Below, piece by piece: positions 16,604-25,130 of a DNA stretch of 64,000 bases (position 1 is its first letter; each line of letters opens with the position of its first letter). This DNA is from Pseudogracilibacillus sp037072025. GTDB lineage: Bacteria; Bacillota; Bacilli; Bacillales; Amphibacillaceae. The notes under the pieces were generated by a model. That model worked only from the letters and a program-made list of their open reading frames with translations, was not told the origin of the DNA and searched no databases. Both the position numbers and the translations under genes were made by a program. Location of the stretch: the NCBI RefSeq assembly GCF_037072025.1, contig NZ_JAXHDD010000003.1, forward strand, positions 88,755-152,754, given 5' to 3'.

Positions 16604-16864
16604 TCATCTTTCTATCTGTTTTTCCAATCGTTCTATTTCTTCCAAACTTAGCTTTGTTGCCTCTATTATCAGTTCAATATCTATTCCTTTCTTCAACAAT
16701 TCCAATGCAACTTCCTTTTTTCCGCGCTCTAATCCTTCTTTTAATCCTTCTTTTAAACCTTCTTTTAAACCTTGTTCTAATCCTTTCTTCTTCCCTCTTT
16801 CCTCATACGAGATAGGAATTTCTAAAATCTCATCTGCATCCTCAAATCGTCTTGCTTCTTCCAT
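16604..16864 (-). CDS. Stand-alone Rpn C-terminal module (RpnS-like) at locus 1
   Basis: An 86-residue protein beginning MEEARRFEDADEILEIPISY, then five four-residue GLxx units and a helical tail (ERGKKEVALELLKKGIDIEL). It duplicates the C-terminal third of the gene just upstream and lacks the nuclease part. An AGGGAG site lies 9 bases before this ATG; a second in-frame ATG overlaps the upstream stop. In known Rpn systems the separately made C-terminal domain blocks the toxic full-length nuclease. This could be a dedicated antitoxin gene, or a recombination by-product. Confidence 0.7.
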   Translation of the reverse strand: MEEARRFEDADEILEIPISYEERGKKKGLEQGLKEGLKEGLKEGLERGKKEVALELLKKGIDIELIIEATKLSLEEIERLEKQIER

Positions 16865-16884
16865 TAATTTATTCTCCCTGCCCC

Positions 16885-17886
16885 TCATCTTTCTAACTGT
16901 TTTTTCAATTGTTCTATTTCTTCCAAATTTAGCTTTGTTGCCTCTTTTATTAGTTCAATATCTATTCCTTTCTTCAACAATTCCAATGCAACTTCCTTTT
17001 TTCCGCGCTCTAATCCTTCTTTTAAACCTTCTTTTAAACCTTGTTCTAATCCTTGTTCTAAACCTTCTTTTAATCCTTGTTCTATTCCTTGTTCTAATCC
17101 TTTCTTCTTCCCTCTTTCCTCATACGAGATAGGAATTTCTAAAATCTCATCTGCATCCTCAAATCGTCTTGCTTCTTCCATTAATTTTCCCTCCTCTTCA
17201 TCCGTTAATTTTAAGTATGACTCAAAAAAACCGTACACCAATCGCTCTTTTGCAGGATCAAGTTGCAGACGAACGAGCATCCGTAAAAATTCAATCTTTA
17301 CTTGAACCCGTTCCTCCTTAGAAAAACCCATCTTACTTAGCAATGCCGCCACGACCGGGTTATCCTTATTAATATATTCTCTCCATTTTTGTTTCCTTAA
17401 ATGCAGTGCAAAATAATTGAACTTTAAAATATCCTGATTATTAAAATGAATATTAAATTCACTCTCGTCCCAGCTGTCTTCATAGCTGTAAACAGCAATT
17501 GGGATAATCGGTTTACGAAATTTATGATATAACAAACTGAAATATTGAAACATCCGTTCATTGAAATATGTTTGTACTGTGCTTTGAGGTTCGATATGTG
17601 CAACTATGAACGACTCCGTTTCTTTTATTCTTGCTTGCACAAGGATATCAAGTCTCCTCACATCTCCATTTATTAAATCTGTAAAAAACTCTTCGGATAA
17701 CTGTATGGTTGATTGAAAGTCAATTTGTTCATGGATTTCTGGAAAAAATGCATCCAAAAACTCTTCGAAAAAAGTGTGAATTAATTGTTTAAATAATTGA
17801 TCATGCTTCGTATATTGTGGCGAATTTTCTTTTGCTAAAAACTCATTCTTTAAAATATTCTCATTTGGAAAAATTATTACACTCAT
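16885..17886 (-). CDS. Rpn-family recombination-promoting nuclease, full length (locus 1)
   Basis: A 333-residue protein with a PD-(D/E)XK nuclease domain: HDQLFKQLIHTFFEEFL near residue 30, DVRRLDILVQARI, and AHIEPQS with the E-x-Q of the fold. A linker follows, then the variable C-terminal module from residue 236 with eight GLxx repeats. ATG 17886 gives the same N-terminus as its paralogue (MSVIIFPN against MSISIFPN) and follows GGGTGTG. Inside the gene, GAGGAGGG sits 7 bases before Met236, an ideal internal start. Known Rpn proteins are toxic nucleases acting against phage. Confidence 0.88.
   Translation of the reverse strand: MSVIIFPNENILKNEFLAKENSPQYTKHDQLFKQLIHTFFEEFLDAFFPEIHEQIDFQSTIQLSEEFFTDLINGDVRRLDILVQARIKETESFIVAHIEPQSTVQTYFNERMFQYFSLLYHKFRKPIIPIAVYSYEDSWDESEFNIHFNNQDILKFNYFALHLRKQKWREYINKDNPVVAALLSKMGFSKEERVQVKIEFLRMLVRLQLDPAKERLVYGFFESYLKLTDEEEGKLMEEARRFEDADEILEIPISYEERGKKKGLEQGIEQGLKEGLEQGLEQGLKEGLKEGLERGKKEVALELLKKGIDIELIKEATKLNLEEIEQLKKQLER
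17181..17197 (-). promoter_or_regulatory. Internal ribosome binding site in Rpn gene 1
   Basis: GAGGAGGG followed by AAAATTA and ATG, inside the coding sequence at codon 236. It would produce a 98-residue C-terminal protein in frame with the nuclease, as reported for RpnS within rpn genes. Confidence 0.6.
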
Positions 17887-18091
17887 TATAACACACCCTA
17901 AACAAGTAATGGATGCATATCTAGATGAAGATCTACTTCTATTATACAACAAAATATAAATAAGAACAAGTGTTTCTTTAGGTTTTAAAGTTGTTCAAGA
18001 AATGATTGATCATGCTGGAATCGATAAGTATGTTAAAAATTAACTACGCTTATTGTTATCAAGCTTTTATATACGCTCAGTTGAAATAAAT

Positions 18092-18449
18092 GTTGAACTG
18101 TTCTTCAAATGGGTAAAGCAGCATTTAGTCGTCAAAAAGTTTTACGGTAAAAGCCAAATGCTGTATTTAATCAGATTTATCTCGCGATGACAGCATTCTG
18201 TTTAAACATACTCACGAAAAATGACCTAGGATATAAAGGAAACCTACTGGAAATGATGAATTGGGTAACCGACTATTGGTTCAAAGAAACTTACAACCTT
18301 TATCTCCGAGTTATTCAAGAAGCCAGACCAATCCTACCAAGGGGCGACGGCGAATTTAACATTAACGTATCTTTGAAGAGACCTTAGCACAATATGAAGT
18401 GGGAGATGTTTCGCATTTGGATGATCTAACCTACGATCCTATCATTTGA
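18092..18449 (+). pseudogene. IS4-type transposase C-terminal remnant
   Basis: VELFFKWVKQHLVVKKFYG followed, after a frameshift, by NAVFNQIYLAMTAFCLNIL is the conserved C-terminal block of IS4-family transposases (the Y-x2-R-x3-E-x6-K region lies just upstream in intact members). The remainder (WFKETYNLYLRVIQEARPIL and LAQYEVGDVSHLDDLTYDPI) is less certain and reads in two frames. Only a fragment remains. The flanks 17953-18091 and 18450-18688 hold no gene I can support. Confidence 0.55.
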
Positions 18450-18736
18450 ATAACTATAAAAAAACGGAAAAGGGCTGCCTTTACGTCTCATTGTCCTTTT
18501 TTAAAAATAGAAATAAAACGATATCTGAATATTCCGTTAACAAAATGATTGTGCTAATATAAGTGTTGGATAAGTTAGGAAATTTTTTATGCAACGTTAC
18601 TGATATAAAATAAAAGAATCAAGGAATGCGAGTAGGTTAAAATTGTTTTTTCTAATAGGGAGAAAAAGGTTTTTGGATATGTTTTGTAGTGGCAAAACTG
18701 CTTTTTACTGTTTTGACGCGGTCGTTGCGATTCCTT

Positions 18737-19735
18737 ATGATAGTTAAAAAGGAGTGGATTATTTTCATTAGAGATCGAAAGAAGCCGATACCACTACAAA
18801 AGTTAGATGCTTCAATTCCAAGACTAGCTGTTAATGCTGATAAACTATCGTACTTGCGCATGGAAGCTGCCAAAATGCAAAAAGGGTATAATGGTGAGCG
18901 GAAATTGGATTATCATCTGCGGAGTTTACCAGATACGTTTGCTGTGTTGAACGATGTCACGCTTACAATTTTTGGCAAGAAATTTCAAATTGATTCCCTT
19001 ATCATCAGTGCATACGCTATCTACACCCCCGAAGTGAAAAGCTTTGAAGGAACTGTTACGTTCAATACGCTACTCAGACAATTTATTCAGAACAGTGGCA
19101 AAAAATTGCAAGGATACAAATATCCAATTTCCCAGGTTGAGACAATCCATTTTCATTTATTGCGGTGGCTACAGCAACGAGGGCTCGCAGGTCTTCCTAT
19201 CTATCATTTCATAGCTTTTTCCGAACAAAGCACGATCATAAATGTGCAAGGAGATGAGAGGGCGTTAAGTAACGTCGTTTCTTATGTGGACGAAATTCCG
19301 GTGCGTGTGATGAAGAAGGATGCAGAAGTTGCAAAGGAGAGCGCTTCGAACAATAACTTGAAAAATCGTGTGATCAGCACAATTATGCGCGAGTGTGAAG
19401 AGTTTGATTATGATATTTTTGAGAGATTTGGCTTCAGTTTGAGTGACATCCAGCCTGGTGTCCACTGTCCTGAGTGTGGGAAACTGGGAATGGTACGGTC
19501 GCATGGGAAATGGCATTGCCTAGGATGCGGTGCTTATTCGAAAGATGCGCATAAAAAGGCGCTTTATGATTACTCATTACTTTTTTCACCGAAGATTACG
19601 AATGAAGAATGCAGGAAGTTTTTATTATTAAAATCTAGATTCATAGCACGAAAAATGTTACAAGACTCACATTTTTCTTTAAAAAACAGGTCTAAAGTAT
19701 GGATAAACAAAAATCAATTGAAAAACTTAATTTAG
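18737..19735 (+). CDS. NERD-domain protein with C-terminal zinc ribbon
   Basis: About 330 residues. The NERD nuclease-related domain runs from about residue 40 (MQKGYNGERKLDYHLRSLPD...FQIDSLIIS...VKSFEGT). A topoisomerase-type zinc ribbon (CPECGKLGMVRSHGKWHCLGCG) lies near residue 250. The start is unclear: the only ATG, at 18737, has no ribosome site, while a good AAGGAG at 18749 points to codon 18764, which is TTC. A start mutation is possible. NERD proteins are putative nucleases of unknown cellular role, some linked to mobile or defence functions. Confidence 0.75.
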   Translation: MIVKKEWIIFIRDRKKPIPLQKLDASIPRLAVNADKLSYLRMEAAKMQKGYNGERKLDYHLRSLPDTFAVLNDVTLTIFGKKFQIDSLIISAYAIYTPEVKSFEGTVTFNTLLRQFIQNSGKKLQGYKYPISQVETIHFHLLRWLQQRGLAGLPIYHFIAFSEQSTIINVQGDERALSNVVSYVDEIPVRVMKKDAEVAKESASNNNLKNRVISTIMRECEEFDYDIFERFGFSLSDIQPGVHCPECGKLGMVRSHGKWHCLGCGAYSKDAHKKALYDYSLLFSPKITNEECRKFLLLKSRFIARKMLQDSHFSLKNRSKVWINKNQLKNLI

Positions 19736-19740
19736 AGTAG

Positions 19741-20375
19741 CGCATTTCTCTCAGATTTGGCACATGTTTCGTGAAACAGGCACATTGTTCTCGATTTTGG
19801 CACATCTTTCGTGAAACAGGCACATTCCTCTAGGATTTGGCACATCTTTCGTGAAACAGGCACATTTCTCTCAGATTTGGCACATATTTCGTAAAACAGG
19901 CACATTGTTCTCGATTTTGGCACATCTTTCGTAAAACAGGCACATTCCTTCAGGATTTGGCACATGTTTTGTAAAACAGGCACATTCTTCTCGATTTTGG
20001 CACATCTTTCGTAAAACAGGCACATTGTTCTCGATTTTGGCACATCTTTCGTGAAACAGGCACATTCCTTCAGGATTTGGCACATGTTTTGTAAAATAGG
20101 CACATTCCTCTCAGATTTGGCACATCTTTCGTAAAACAGGCACATTCCTTCAGGGTTTGGCACATGTTTCATAAAACAGGCACATTTCTCTCAGATTTGG
20201 CACATCTTTCGTGAAACAGGCGCATTCTTTCAGGATTTGGCACATCTTTCGTAAAACAGGCACATTCTTTCAGGATTTGGCGCATGTTTTGTAAAACAGG
20301 CACATTTCTCTCAGATTTGGCACATCATTCGTGAAACGGGCACATTCTTTCAGGGTTTGGCGCATCTTTCCGAAA
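19741..20375. repeat. GGCACAT array 1, strict 20/40-bp periodicity
   Basis: About 16 units of 40 bp, each made of two 20-bp halves. One half is GGCACATCTTTCGTRAAACA, the other GGCACATTYYTYYRGGATTT (variable). The core GGCACAT recurs every 20 bases with no indel over about 630 bases. It lies exactly between two convergent genes (NERD on plus, tsuB on minus). Open frames across it (for example 19732-20172 minus) arise only from the repetition. Confidence 0.9.
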
Positions 20376-20416
20376 AAATTGGTGAATTGTTCAATTTCAC
20401 AACGAATTTTAATCAT

Positions 20417-20448
20417 ATAAAAAAGGACTTCTTTCCAAAGAAGTCCTT
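20417..20448 (-). terminator. Terminator of the tsuA-tsuB operon
   Basis: Perfect stem AAGGACTTCTTT / AAAGAAGTCCTT (20423-20448) with a two-base loop, followed on the minus strand by a T run (complement of 20417-20424). Confidence 0.85.
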
Positions 20449-20460
20449 CCCTACGCTACT

Positions 20461-20685
20461 TTATGCTTTTTTGACTGTAATTGTCCAAGCGGCGGTGTCG
20501 GTTTGTTCGAAGTTGGTGACTTCGTGTCCGGATTCTGCTGCCCAGCGTGGGATGCTTTCGGTTGCTTGGGTGCAGTCGAATTCGATGACGAGTTTATCGC
20601 CGCTATTAATTTCTTCGATACCTTTTTTCGCTTCTACTAATGGGAATGGGCAAACTTGGCCCATCACTTCTAATTTTTTCTGCAT
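20461..20685 (-). CDS. tsuB: TusA/YeeD-family sulfur carrier
   Basis: A 74-residue protein with the family CPxP motif (MGQVCPFPLVEAKKG) whose cysteine carries sulfur as a persulfide, and the usual short alpha-beta fold ending AAWTITVKKA. ATG 20685 lies 9 bases after AGGAGG. It follows the YeeE-like transporter by 21 bases, the TsuA-TsuB arrangement in which the small protein is needed for thiosulfate uptake or first processing. Confidence 0.88.
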   Translation of the reverse strand: MQKKLEVMGQVCPFPLVEAKKGIEEINSGDKLVIEFDCTQATESIPRWAAESGHEVTNFEQTDTAAWTITVKKA

Positions 20686-20706
20686 GATCAAAAACCTCCT
20701 TTTAAA

Positions 20707-21801
20707 TTATGCGGTAACAGCTTCTTTAGCAACGGCACCTTTTTTCTTCGTTTGTGGACGGATAAATACGAAATATGATGCCGTCCAAGTGCCGAGCATT
20801 ATAAATAGTAAGGATACCCAACCTTGCCATGTCATCATCGCAGTCATCACAAGACCATTTCCGATTGAACATCCACCAGCGAGGCTTGCGCCGAATCCCA
20901 TTAAGTTTCCACCTAGAAAACTTGTCATTCCTGTTTTGGCATCAGGCATTCTGAAGCGGAATTCGCGGCTTCCTTTTGCGGCGAGATAAGATCCAAGTAA
21001 AATTCCTAGCACTAAAAAGACGCCCCAATTAATAAAAGACATATCCCCACTGATTGCAAATTGCAAGATGTTCGCAGATGGCGCAGTAATCCCAAGACCA
21101 AACATTCTCCCCGTTGCAGCGCTGAGCGGCCAAGCAAGGATGGCGATCAACCCAACAAGAACGGCTGTTACAAAAGGATGCCATCTTTTTTCAAATAAAA
21201 TATGCGCAAGACCAGTACGGCGCGGTTTCATGGACGGAATTGCTACTTTTGGCTTTTTCATTTCTTTATAAACGACAAAACCGACGATGGAAACAAATAA
21301 AATGATTAAAACACCGACCGGTATTCCTGTACTTTCCGCAATGGAATTTGTTGGTGCTTCCACTTTTTTAAGTGAAGCATCCACCGGAGCCAACACGCCA
21401 GTTCTCATGACTGCGCTCATAAACATATAGCCAAAAAGGGCGATCCAACTCCCAAGTAACCCTTCACCAGCACGATACCACGTCCCAGTCGCACATCCAC
21501 CGGCAAAAATTATTCCAATTCCAAAGAGGAAAGAACCAATTATGACTGCGAGCCACGAAAAACTTCCCGCGAAAAACTCAATTACCCCAAAGTGTATAAG
21601 CGAAAAAACGCCAACACTTTGGACGGCAATGGCTACCAAAAGTGCATAAAACATACGATTATCTTTAGCGATATACATATCGCGAAATCCACCAGTTAAA
21701 CAAAAGCGACCTCTCTGCATCACAAAACCTAGAAGTCCTCCACATAAAAGTCCAGTTAAAATCATGTAGACCATTTTATATAAATCACTCTTTTTATTCA
21801 T
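20707..21801 (-). CDS. tsuA: YeeE/YedE-family thiosulfate transporter
   Basis: A 364-residue membrane protein with about nine to ten hydrophobic helices and the paired cysteine motifs of the family: GRFCLTGG near residue 33, FAGGCATGTW near 100 and LAGGCSIGNG near 310. These cysteines line the thiosulfate path in the characterised TsuA. It forms a two-gene operon with the downstream carrier and likely supplies reduced sulfur for cysteine synthesis. No regulator is adjacent. Confidence 0.88.
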   Translation of the reverse strand: MNKKSDLYKMVYMILTGLLCGGLLGFVMQRGRFCLTGGFRDMYIAKDNRMFYALLVAIAVQSVGVFSLIHFGVIEFFAGSFSWLAVIIGSFLFGIGIIFAGGCATGTWYRAGEGLLGSWIALFGYMFMSAVMRTGVLAPVDASLKKVEAPTNSIAESTGIPVGVLIILFVSIVGFVVYKEMKKPKVAIPSMKPRRTGLAHILFEKRWHPFVTAVLVGLIAILAWPLSAATGRMFGLGITAPSANILQFAISGDMSFINWGVFLVLGILLGSYLAAKGSREFRFRMPDAKTGMTSFLGGNLMGFGASLAGGCSIGNGLVMTAMMTWQGWVSLLFIMLGTWTASYFVFIRPQTKKKGAVAKEAVTA

Positions 21802-21929
21802 AGTAACTTGATAAGAATTATAAGGTAAGAAGTGAATTATGTCAACACTAAAAAGAAGGTAAAAAACTCTTTAATTTTCTCGTAAACTTCGATAAAATAT
21901 TGCTAGACTCTACAATAGGGGATGACATA

Positions 21930-23153
21930 TTGAGAAAAATTTCTATAATTCTAGCAACACTTTTCCTCCTCGTTCCTGCGACAATCAATGCGCAAAAGGC
22001 GGAAACTGCATATACCGATTATTCGATTACGCTTGAAGAAGCGGTTGACATACAACTTAATAAGGCATCGAATCCAATTACCGATATTTACCGCAATGAC
22101 CCGGCATATATAGCGACGAACGATGTCAAATTCACTGGACCAAATGAAATTAATGCACTAACCGTAAACATACGAACAGAACCTACGTTAGATTCGAAAG
22201 TTGCGTTTCAATTTATAAAAACAACGCCCGTTAATATTAATAAAGTCGTACAAGGAGACGAGTATGAAGATAGCCCACTTTGGTATGAAATTTACTATAA
22301 AACGGATACATATTATATTCATTCAAATCTAGTAGATGTACAGCAAATCAAAACTGCTAGAGACACAAATATTCACGCAGGTCCTAGCAAAAATAACCAC
22401 GAATATGGTACCATCCAAAAAGGGGAGACACTCACAATTGCCAACCTCGATGTGAATTGGATAGAAGTTTTTTTCGATGGCTGGCGCAGACCGAAGCCGG
22501 GTGACATTAAAAAGATCCTCGATCCAAACGATGAGGAAAATATATTCCAACATATTCGGCTTGATGAATCAATCGGTGTCACGGAAGAAGACTTGAACCT
22601 TGTTCTTGAAGATCGGGGAATCTTGGAAGGTCGTGCACAAGCATTTATTGACGGAGGCAAAAAACACGGCCTCAATGAAGCATATTTGATCGCCCATGCA
22701 CTGCATGAAACAGGGCAAGGCACATCCGAGCTTGCAAATGGGATTGAAGTTGGGTTAAACAAGAAAGGCAAGCCAACGGTCGTCACGCCTAAAAACGAAA
22801 AAAAATTGAAGGAAATTAAAACGACTTACAATATGTATGGCATCGGCGCAGCAGACAGTTGCCCGCTCAAATGTGGTGCCATAACCGCATATGAAAATAA
22901 ATGGTTCACCCCGGAAAAAGCGATTGAAGAAGGTGCCGAGTGGATCGGAAAAGACTACATTTACAATGAATTTGAACAAAACACGCTCTACAAAATGAAA
23001 TGGAATCCGAAAATGGGTGAGGGCTATTACTGGAAACAATACGCCACCGACATCGGCTGGGCGGAAAAACAGACAAAGCAAATAAAAGAAATTTATGAGC
23101 AGCTGAAAAATCCAACCTATCATTATGATATACCTGCATATAAGGAAGGATAG
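21930..23153 (+). CDS. Secreted SH3-domain glucosaminidase-like autolysin
   Basis: About 407 residues. TTG 21930 is chosen because AGGGGATG lies 7-8 bases before it and a signal peptide starts there (RKISIILATLFLLVPATINA). Two bacterial SH3-like segments follow (NALTVNIRTEPTLDSK near 75; ARDTNIHAGPSKNNHEYGT near 145). A C-terminal glucosaminidase domain has a putative catalytic Glu in AHALHETGQGTS and the YNMYGIGA motif of LytD/GH73-like enzymes. It should cleave the glycan backbone of peptidoglycan outside the cell. Confidence 0.85.
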   Translation: MRKISIILATLFLLVPATINAQKAETAYTDYSITLEEAVDIQLNKASNPITDIYRNDPAYIATNDVKFTGPNEINALTVNIRTEPTLDSKVAFQFIKTTPVNINKVVQGDEYEDSPLWYEIYYKTDTYYIHSNLVDVQQIKTARDTNIHAGPSKNNHEYGTIQKGETLTIANLDVNWIEVFFDGWRRPKPGDIKKILDPNDEENIFQHIRLDESIGVTEEDLNLVLEDRGILEGRAQAFIDGGKKHGLNEAYLIAHALHETGQGTSELANGIEVGLNKKGKPTVVTPKNEKKLKEIKTTYNMYGIGAADSCPLKCGAITAYENKWFTPEKAIEEGAEWIGKDYIYNEFEQNTLYKMKWNPKMGEGYYWKQYATDIGWAEKQTKQIKEIYEQLKNPTYHYDIPAYKEG

Positions 23154-23199
23154 GCGGCACTATCAGGAAGTCCCATTTGGCAACTTTAAGCTGAATGGG

Positions 23200-23490
23200 T
23201 TTATTTTGGCAGATAAGAAATCAGCATAGCCTAGCATTCGCAGAAGCCACCAGCTATCATGAAAAAGGTTTGTTTTCATACAAAAGTATAAATCCTTTCT
23301 TACTGCTCTCTGACTAAAAGCGCGACCTCCTGGGACTGGGATGCGCTTACTCGTCCCATCGAAGAGCATTTGCACTTTCGTTCGTCCCACCGAAAAGCGT
23401 TTGTCTCAGGCGCCAGTACTAGCACGTTCTGTGCGTCGTAAGCGTAACTAAGGCATTCACCGTTAGGCTTGGCGAATGCCGAGTTTTCTA
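23200..23490 (+). repeat. Dispersed intergenic repeat, copy C (most complete)
   Basis: Begins TTATTTTGGCAGATAAGAAA, contains the shared AGCCACCAGCTATCATGAAA and GTTTTCATACAAAAGTATAA blocks, and ends with a hairpin GGCATTC...GAATGCC (23453-23459 / 23474-23480) followed by GAGTTTTCTAA. It sits between the autolysin and the second Rpn locus, which are convergent. Confidence 0.8.
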
Positions 23491-23501
23491 ATTAATCCGC
23501 C

Positions 23502-23726
23502 TCATTTTTCTAACTGCTTCTGCAACTTTTTTATTTCATCTAAACTTAGTTTAGTTGCTTCCACTATCAGATCAATGTCTAATCCTTTCTTCAACAATTC
23601 CAAAGCAACCTCTTTCTTACCACGCTCTAATCCTTCTTCCAAACCTTTTTTCTTACCTCGCTCCTCATAAGATATAGGGATTTCTAAAATTTCATCCGCT
23701 TCATCTAAGCGTCTCGCTTCATCCAT
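23502..23726 (-). CDS. Stand-alone Rpn C-terminal module (RpnS-like) at locus 2
   Basis: A 74-residue protein beginning MDEARRLDEADEILEIPISY with two GLxx units and the helical tail (EVALELLKKGLDIDLIVEAT). It is nearly identical to the C-terminus of the gene upstream. It has its own strong site, GGGGAGGAGG 8 bases before ATG 23726; an in-frame ATG also exists at 23753. No nuclease residues are present. A stand-alone antitoxin or a by-product of C-terminal module exchange are the two readings. Confidence 0.72.
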   Translation of the reverse strand: MDEARRLDEADEILEIPISYEERGKKKGLEEGLERGKKEVALELLKKGLDIDLIVEATKLSLDEIKKLQKQLEK

Positions 23727-23771
23727 AAATCTTTCCTCCTCCCCTTTCATCATTTAGATTTAAAATCCGCC

Positions 23772-24677
23772 TCATTTTTCTAATTGCTTCTGCAACTTTT
23801 TTATTTCATCTAAACTTAGTTTAGTTGCCTCCATAATCAGATAAATATCTAATCCTTTTTTCAACAGTTTCAATGCAACTTCTTTCTTACCACGCTCTAA
23901 TCCTTCTTCCAAGCCTTTTTTCTTACCTCGCTCCTCATAAGATATAGGGATTTCTAAAATTTCATCCGCTTCATCTAATCGTCTCGCTTCTTCCATAAAT
24001 CTTTCCTCCTCTTCATCATTCAAACTTAAATATGACTCAAAAAATCCGTACAACAATCGCTGTTTTGCAGGATCGACTCGCAAACGGACAAGCATCCGTA
24101 AAAATTCAATTTTAACTTGAATGCGCTCCTCCTCAGAATACCCCATCTTACTAAGTAGGGCCGCTGCGGCTGGGTTATCTTTCTTAATATATTCTCGCCA
24201 ATTTTGTTTCCTTAAATGCAGTGCAAAATAATTGAACTTTAAAATATTTTTATCTAAAAAATGAATATTAAATTGACTTAAGTCCCAGTTTTCTTTATAA
24301 CTATAAACAGCAATTGGGATAATTGGTTTACGGAATTTATGATATAACAAACTGAAATATTGAAACATCCGTTCATGAAAATTGGTTTGCACGGAGCTTT
24401 GGGGTTCAATATGAATAATGATAAGCGACTCTTCTGCTATTATTCTAGCTTGGACAATAATATCAAGGCGTCTTACATCACCGTCTATTAAGTCAGTAAA
24501 AAATTCTTCGGATAATTGCACAGTGGATTGAAAGTCGATTTGTTTATGTATCTCCGGAAAAAATGCTTCCAAAAACTCTTCGAAAAAAGTGTGAATTAGT
24601 TGTTTGAACAATTGATCATGTTTTGTATATTGTGAGGAACTTTCCCTAACCAAATTCGGGAAAATTGATATGCTCAT
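23772..24677 (-). CDS. Rpn-family recombination-promoting nuclease, full length (locus 2)
   Basis: A 301-residue paralogue of the gene at 16885-17886, sharing nearly all of the nuclease domain (HDQLFKQLIHTFFEEFLEAF; DVRRLDIIVQARI; IHIEPQS). The sequence just before the start is also conserved between the two loci. The C-terminal module starts at Met228 and has only two GLxx units against eight in the other copy. AGGAGG lies 8 bases before codon 228, giving a 74-residue internal product. Expected role: toxic nuclease of a toxin-antitoxin-type phage defence. Confidence 0.88.
   Translation of the reverse strand: MSISIFPNLVRESSSQYTKHDQLFKQLIHTFFEEFLEAFFPEIHKQIDFQSTVQLSEEFFTDLIDGDVRRLDIIVQARIIAEESLIIIHIEPQSSVQTNFHERMFQYFSLLYHKFRKPIIPIAVYSYKENWDLSQFNIHFLDKNILKFNYFALHLRKQNWREYIKKDNPAAAALLSKMGYSEEERIQVKIEFLRMLVRLRVDPAKQRLLYGFFESYLSLNDEEEERFMEEARRLDEADEILEIPISYEERGKKKGLEEGLERGKKEVALKLLKKGLDIYLIMEATKLSLDEIKKLQKQLEK
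23996..24013 (-). promoter_or_regulatory. Internal ribosome binding site in Rpn gene 2
   Basis: GAAGAGGAGGAAAGATTT directly before an in-frame ATG (codon 228). It is the same arrangement, at the same place, as in the other Rpn gene, where the spacer sequence differs. Confidence 0.6.
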
Positions 24678-25130
24678 TATAACACACCCTAAATAAGTAA
24701 TGGATGAGTATCATGATGAAGATCTATTTTAAGTATACACCAAAACCGGAATACGAACAAGTGTTTTATTTATTTTTTTAAAAAAATTACTCCAGTAATG
24801 TTTTTATATCCCACGGAGAAATGGATTTTATGCCATAGTTACGTAACTCTCCCACTAGAGGTAACCTCACGTCCGGCATCTCCTTCACGCCTCATAGGTA
24901 ATATCACCCCTATCACCAGACTTTAATCCTACATCCACTCTGTCAACAACTAATCCCTTTTATTCATCTTTTGATCCGACAAAATAAACCGACAGTTTTA
25001 GACAACATCATCTATTTTTATTTGCTAGTTTATCAATAAGGATAGAAAGCGACGAAAAATAGTAATATAACGATAAGTATACTAGCGATTAATTAAAAAT
25101 TTACTAGATTACTGGAGATGATCCGTCAAA
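24678..25130. other. Intergenic region between Rpn locus 2 and sipW
   Basis: About 450 bases carrying the divergent promoters of the Rpn locus and the sipW operon. The first 60 bases (GTGTGTTATAATGAG on the minus strand) are conserved with the Rpn 1 upstream region. No SinR box, small gene or clear riboswitch was recognised. Confidence 0.4.

Noticed and set aside
16935..17132. Leucine-rich membrane-like 65-residue ORF
   Set aside because: Antisense of the GLxx repeat of the Rpn gene.
19732..20172. 146-residue Cys-rich repeat protein on the minus strand
   Set aside because: The frame is open only because three 40-bp units equal 40 codons. No ribosome site, and the same text appears in several frames.
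19741..20375. Possible CRISPR array
   Set aside because: The constant part is only about 7-13 bases at 20-base spacing, spacers are of two recurring types rather than unique, and no cas gene is near.
22373..23160. Two to three long minus-strand ORFs
   Set aside because: They oppose the autolysin gene, which has clear domains, signal peptide and ribosome site.
24678..25130. SinR operator before sipW
   Set aside because: No GTTCTYT-type box could be found, although this operon is SinR-controlled in B. subtilis.
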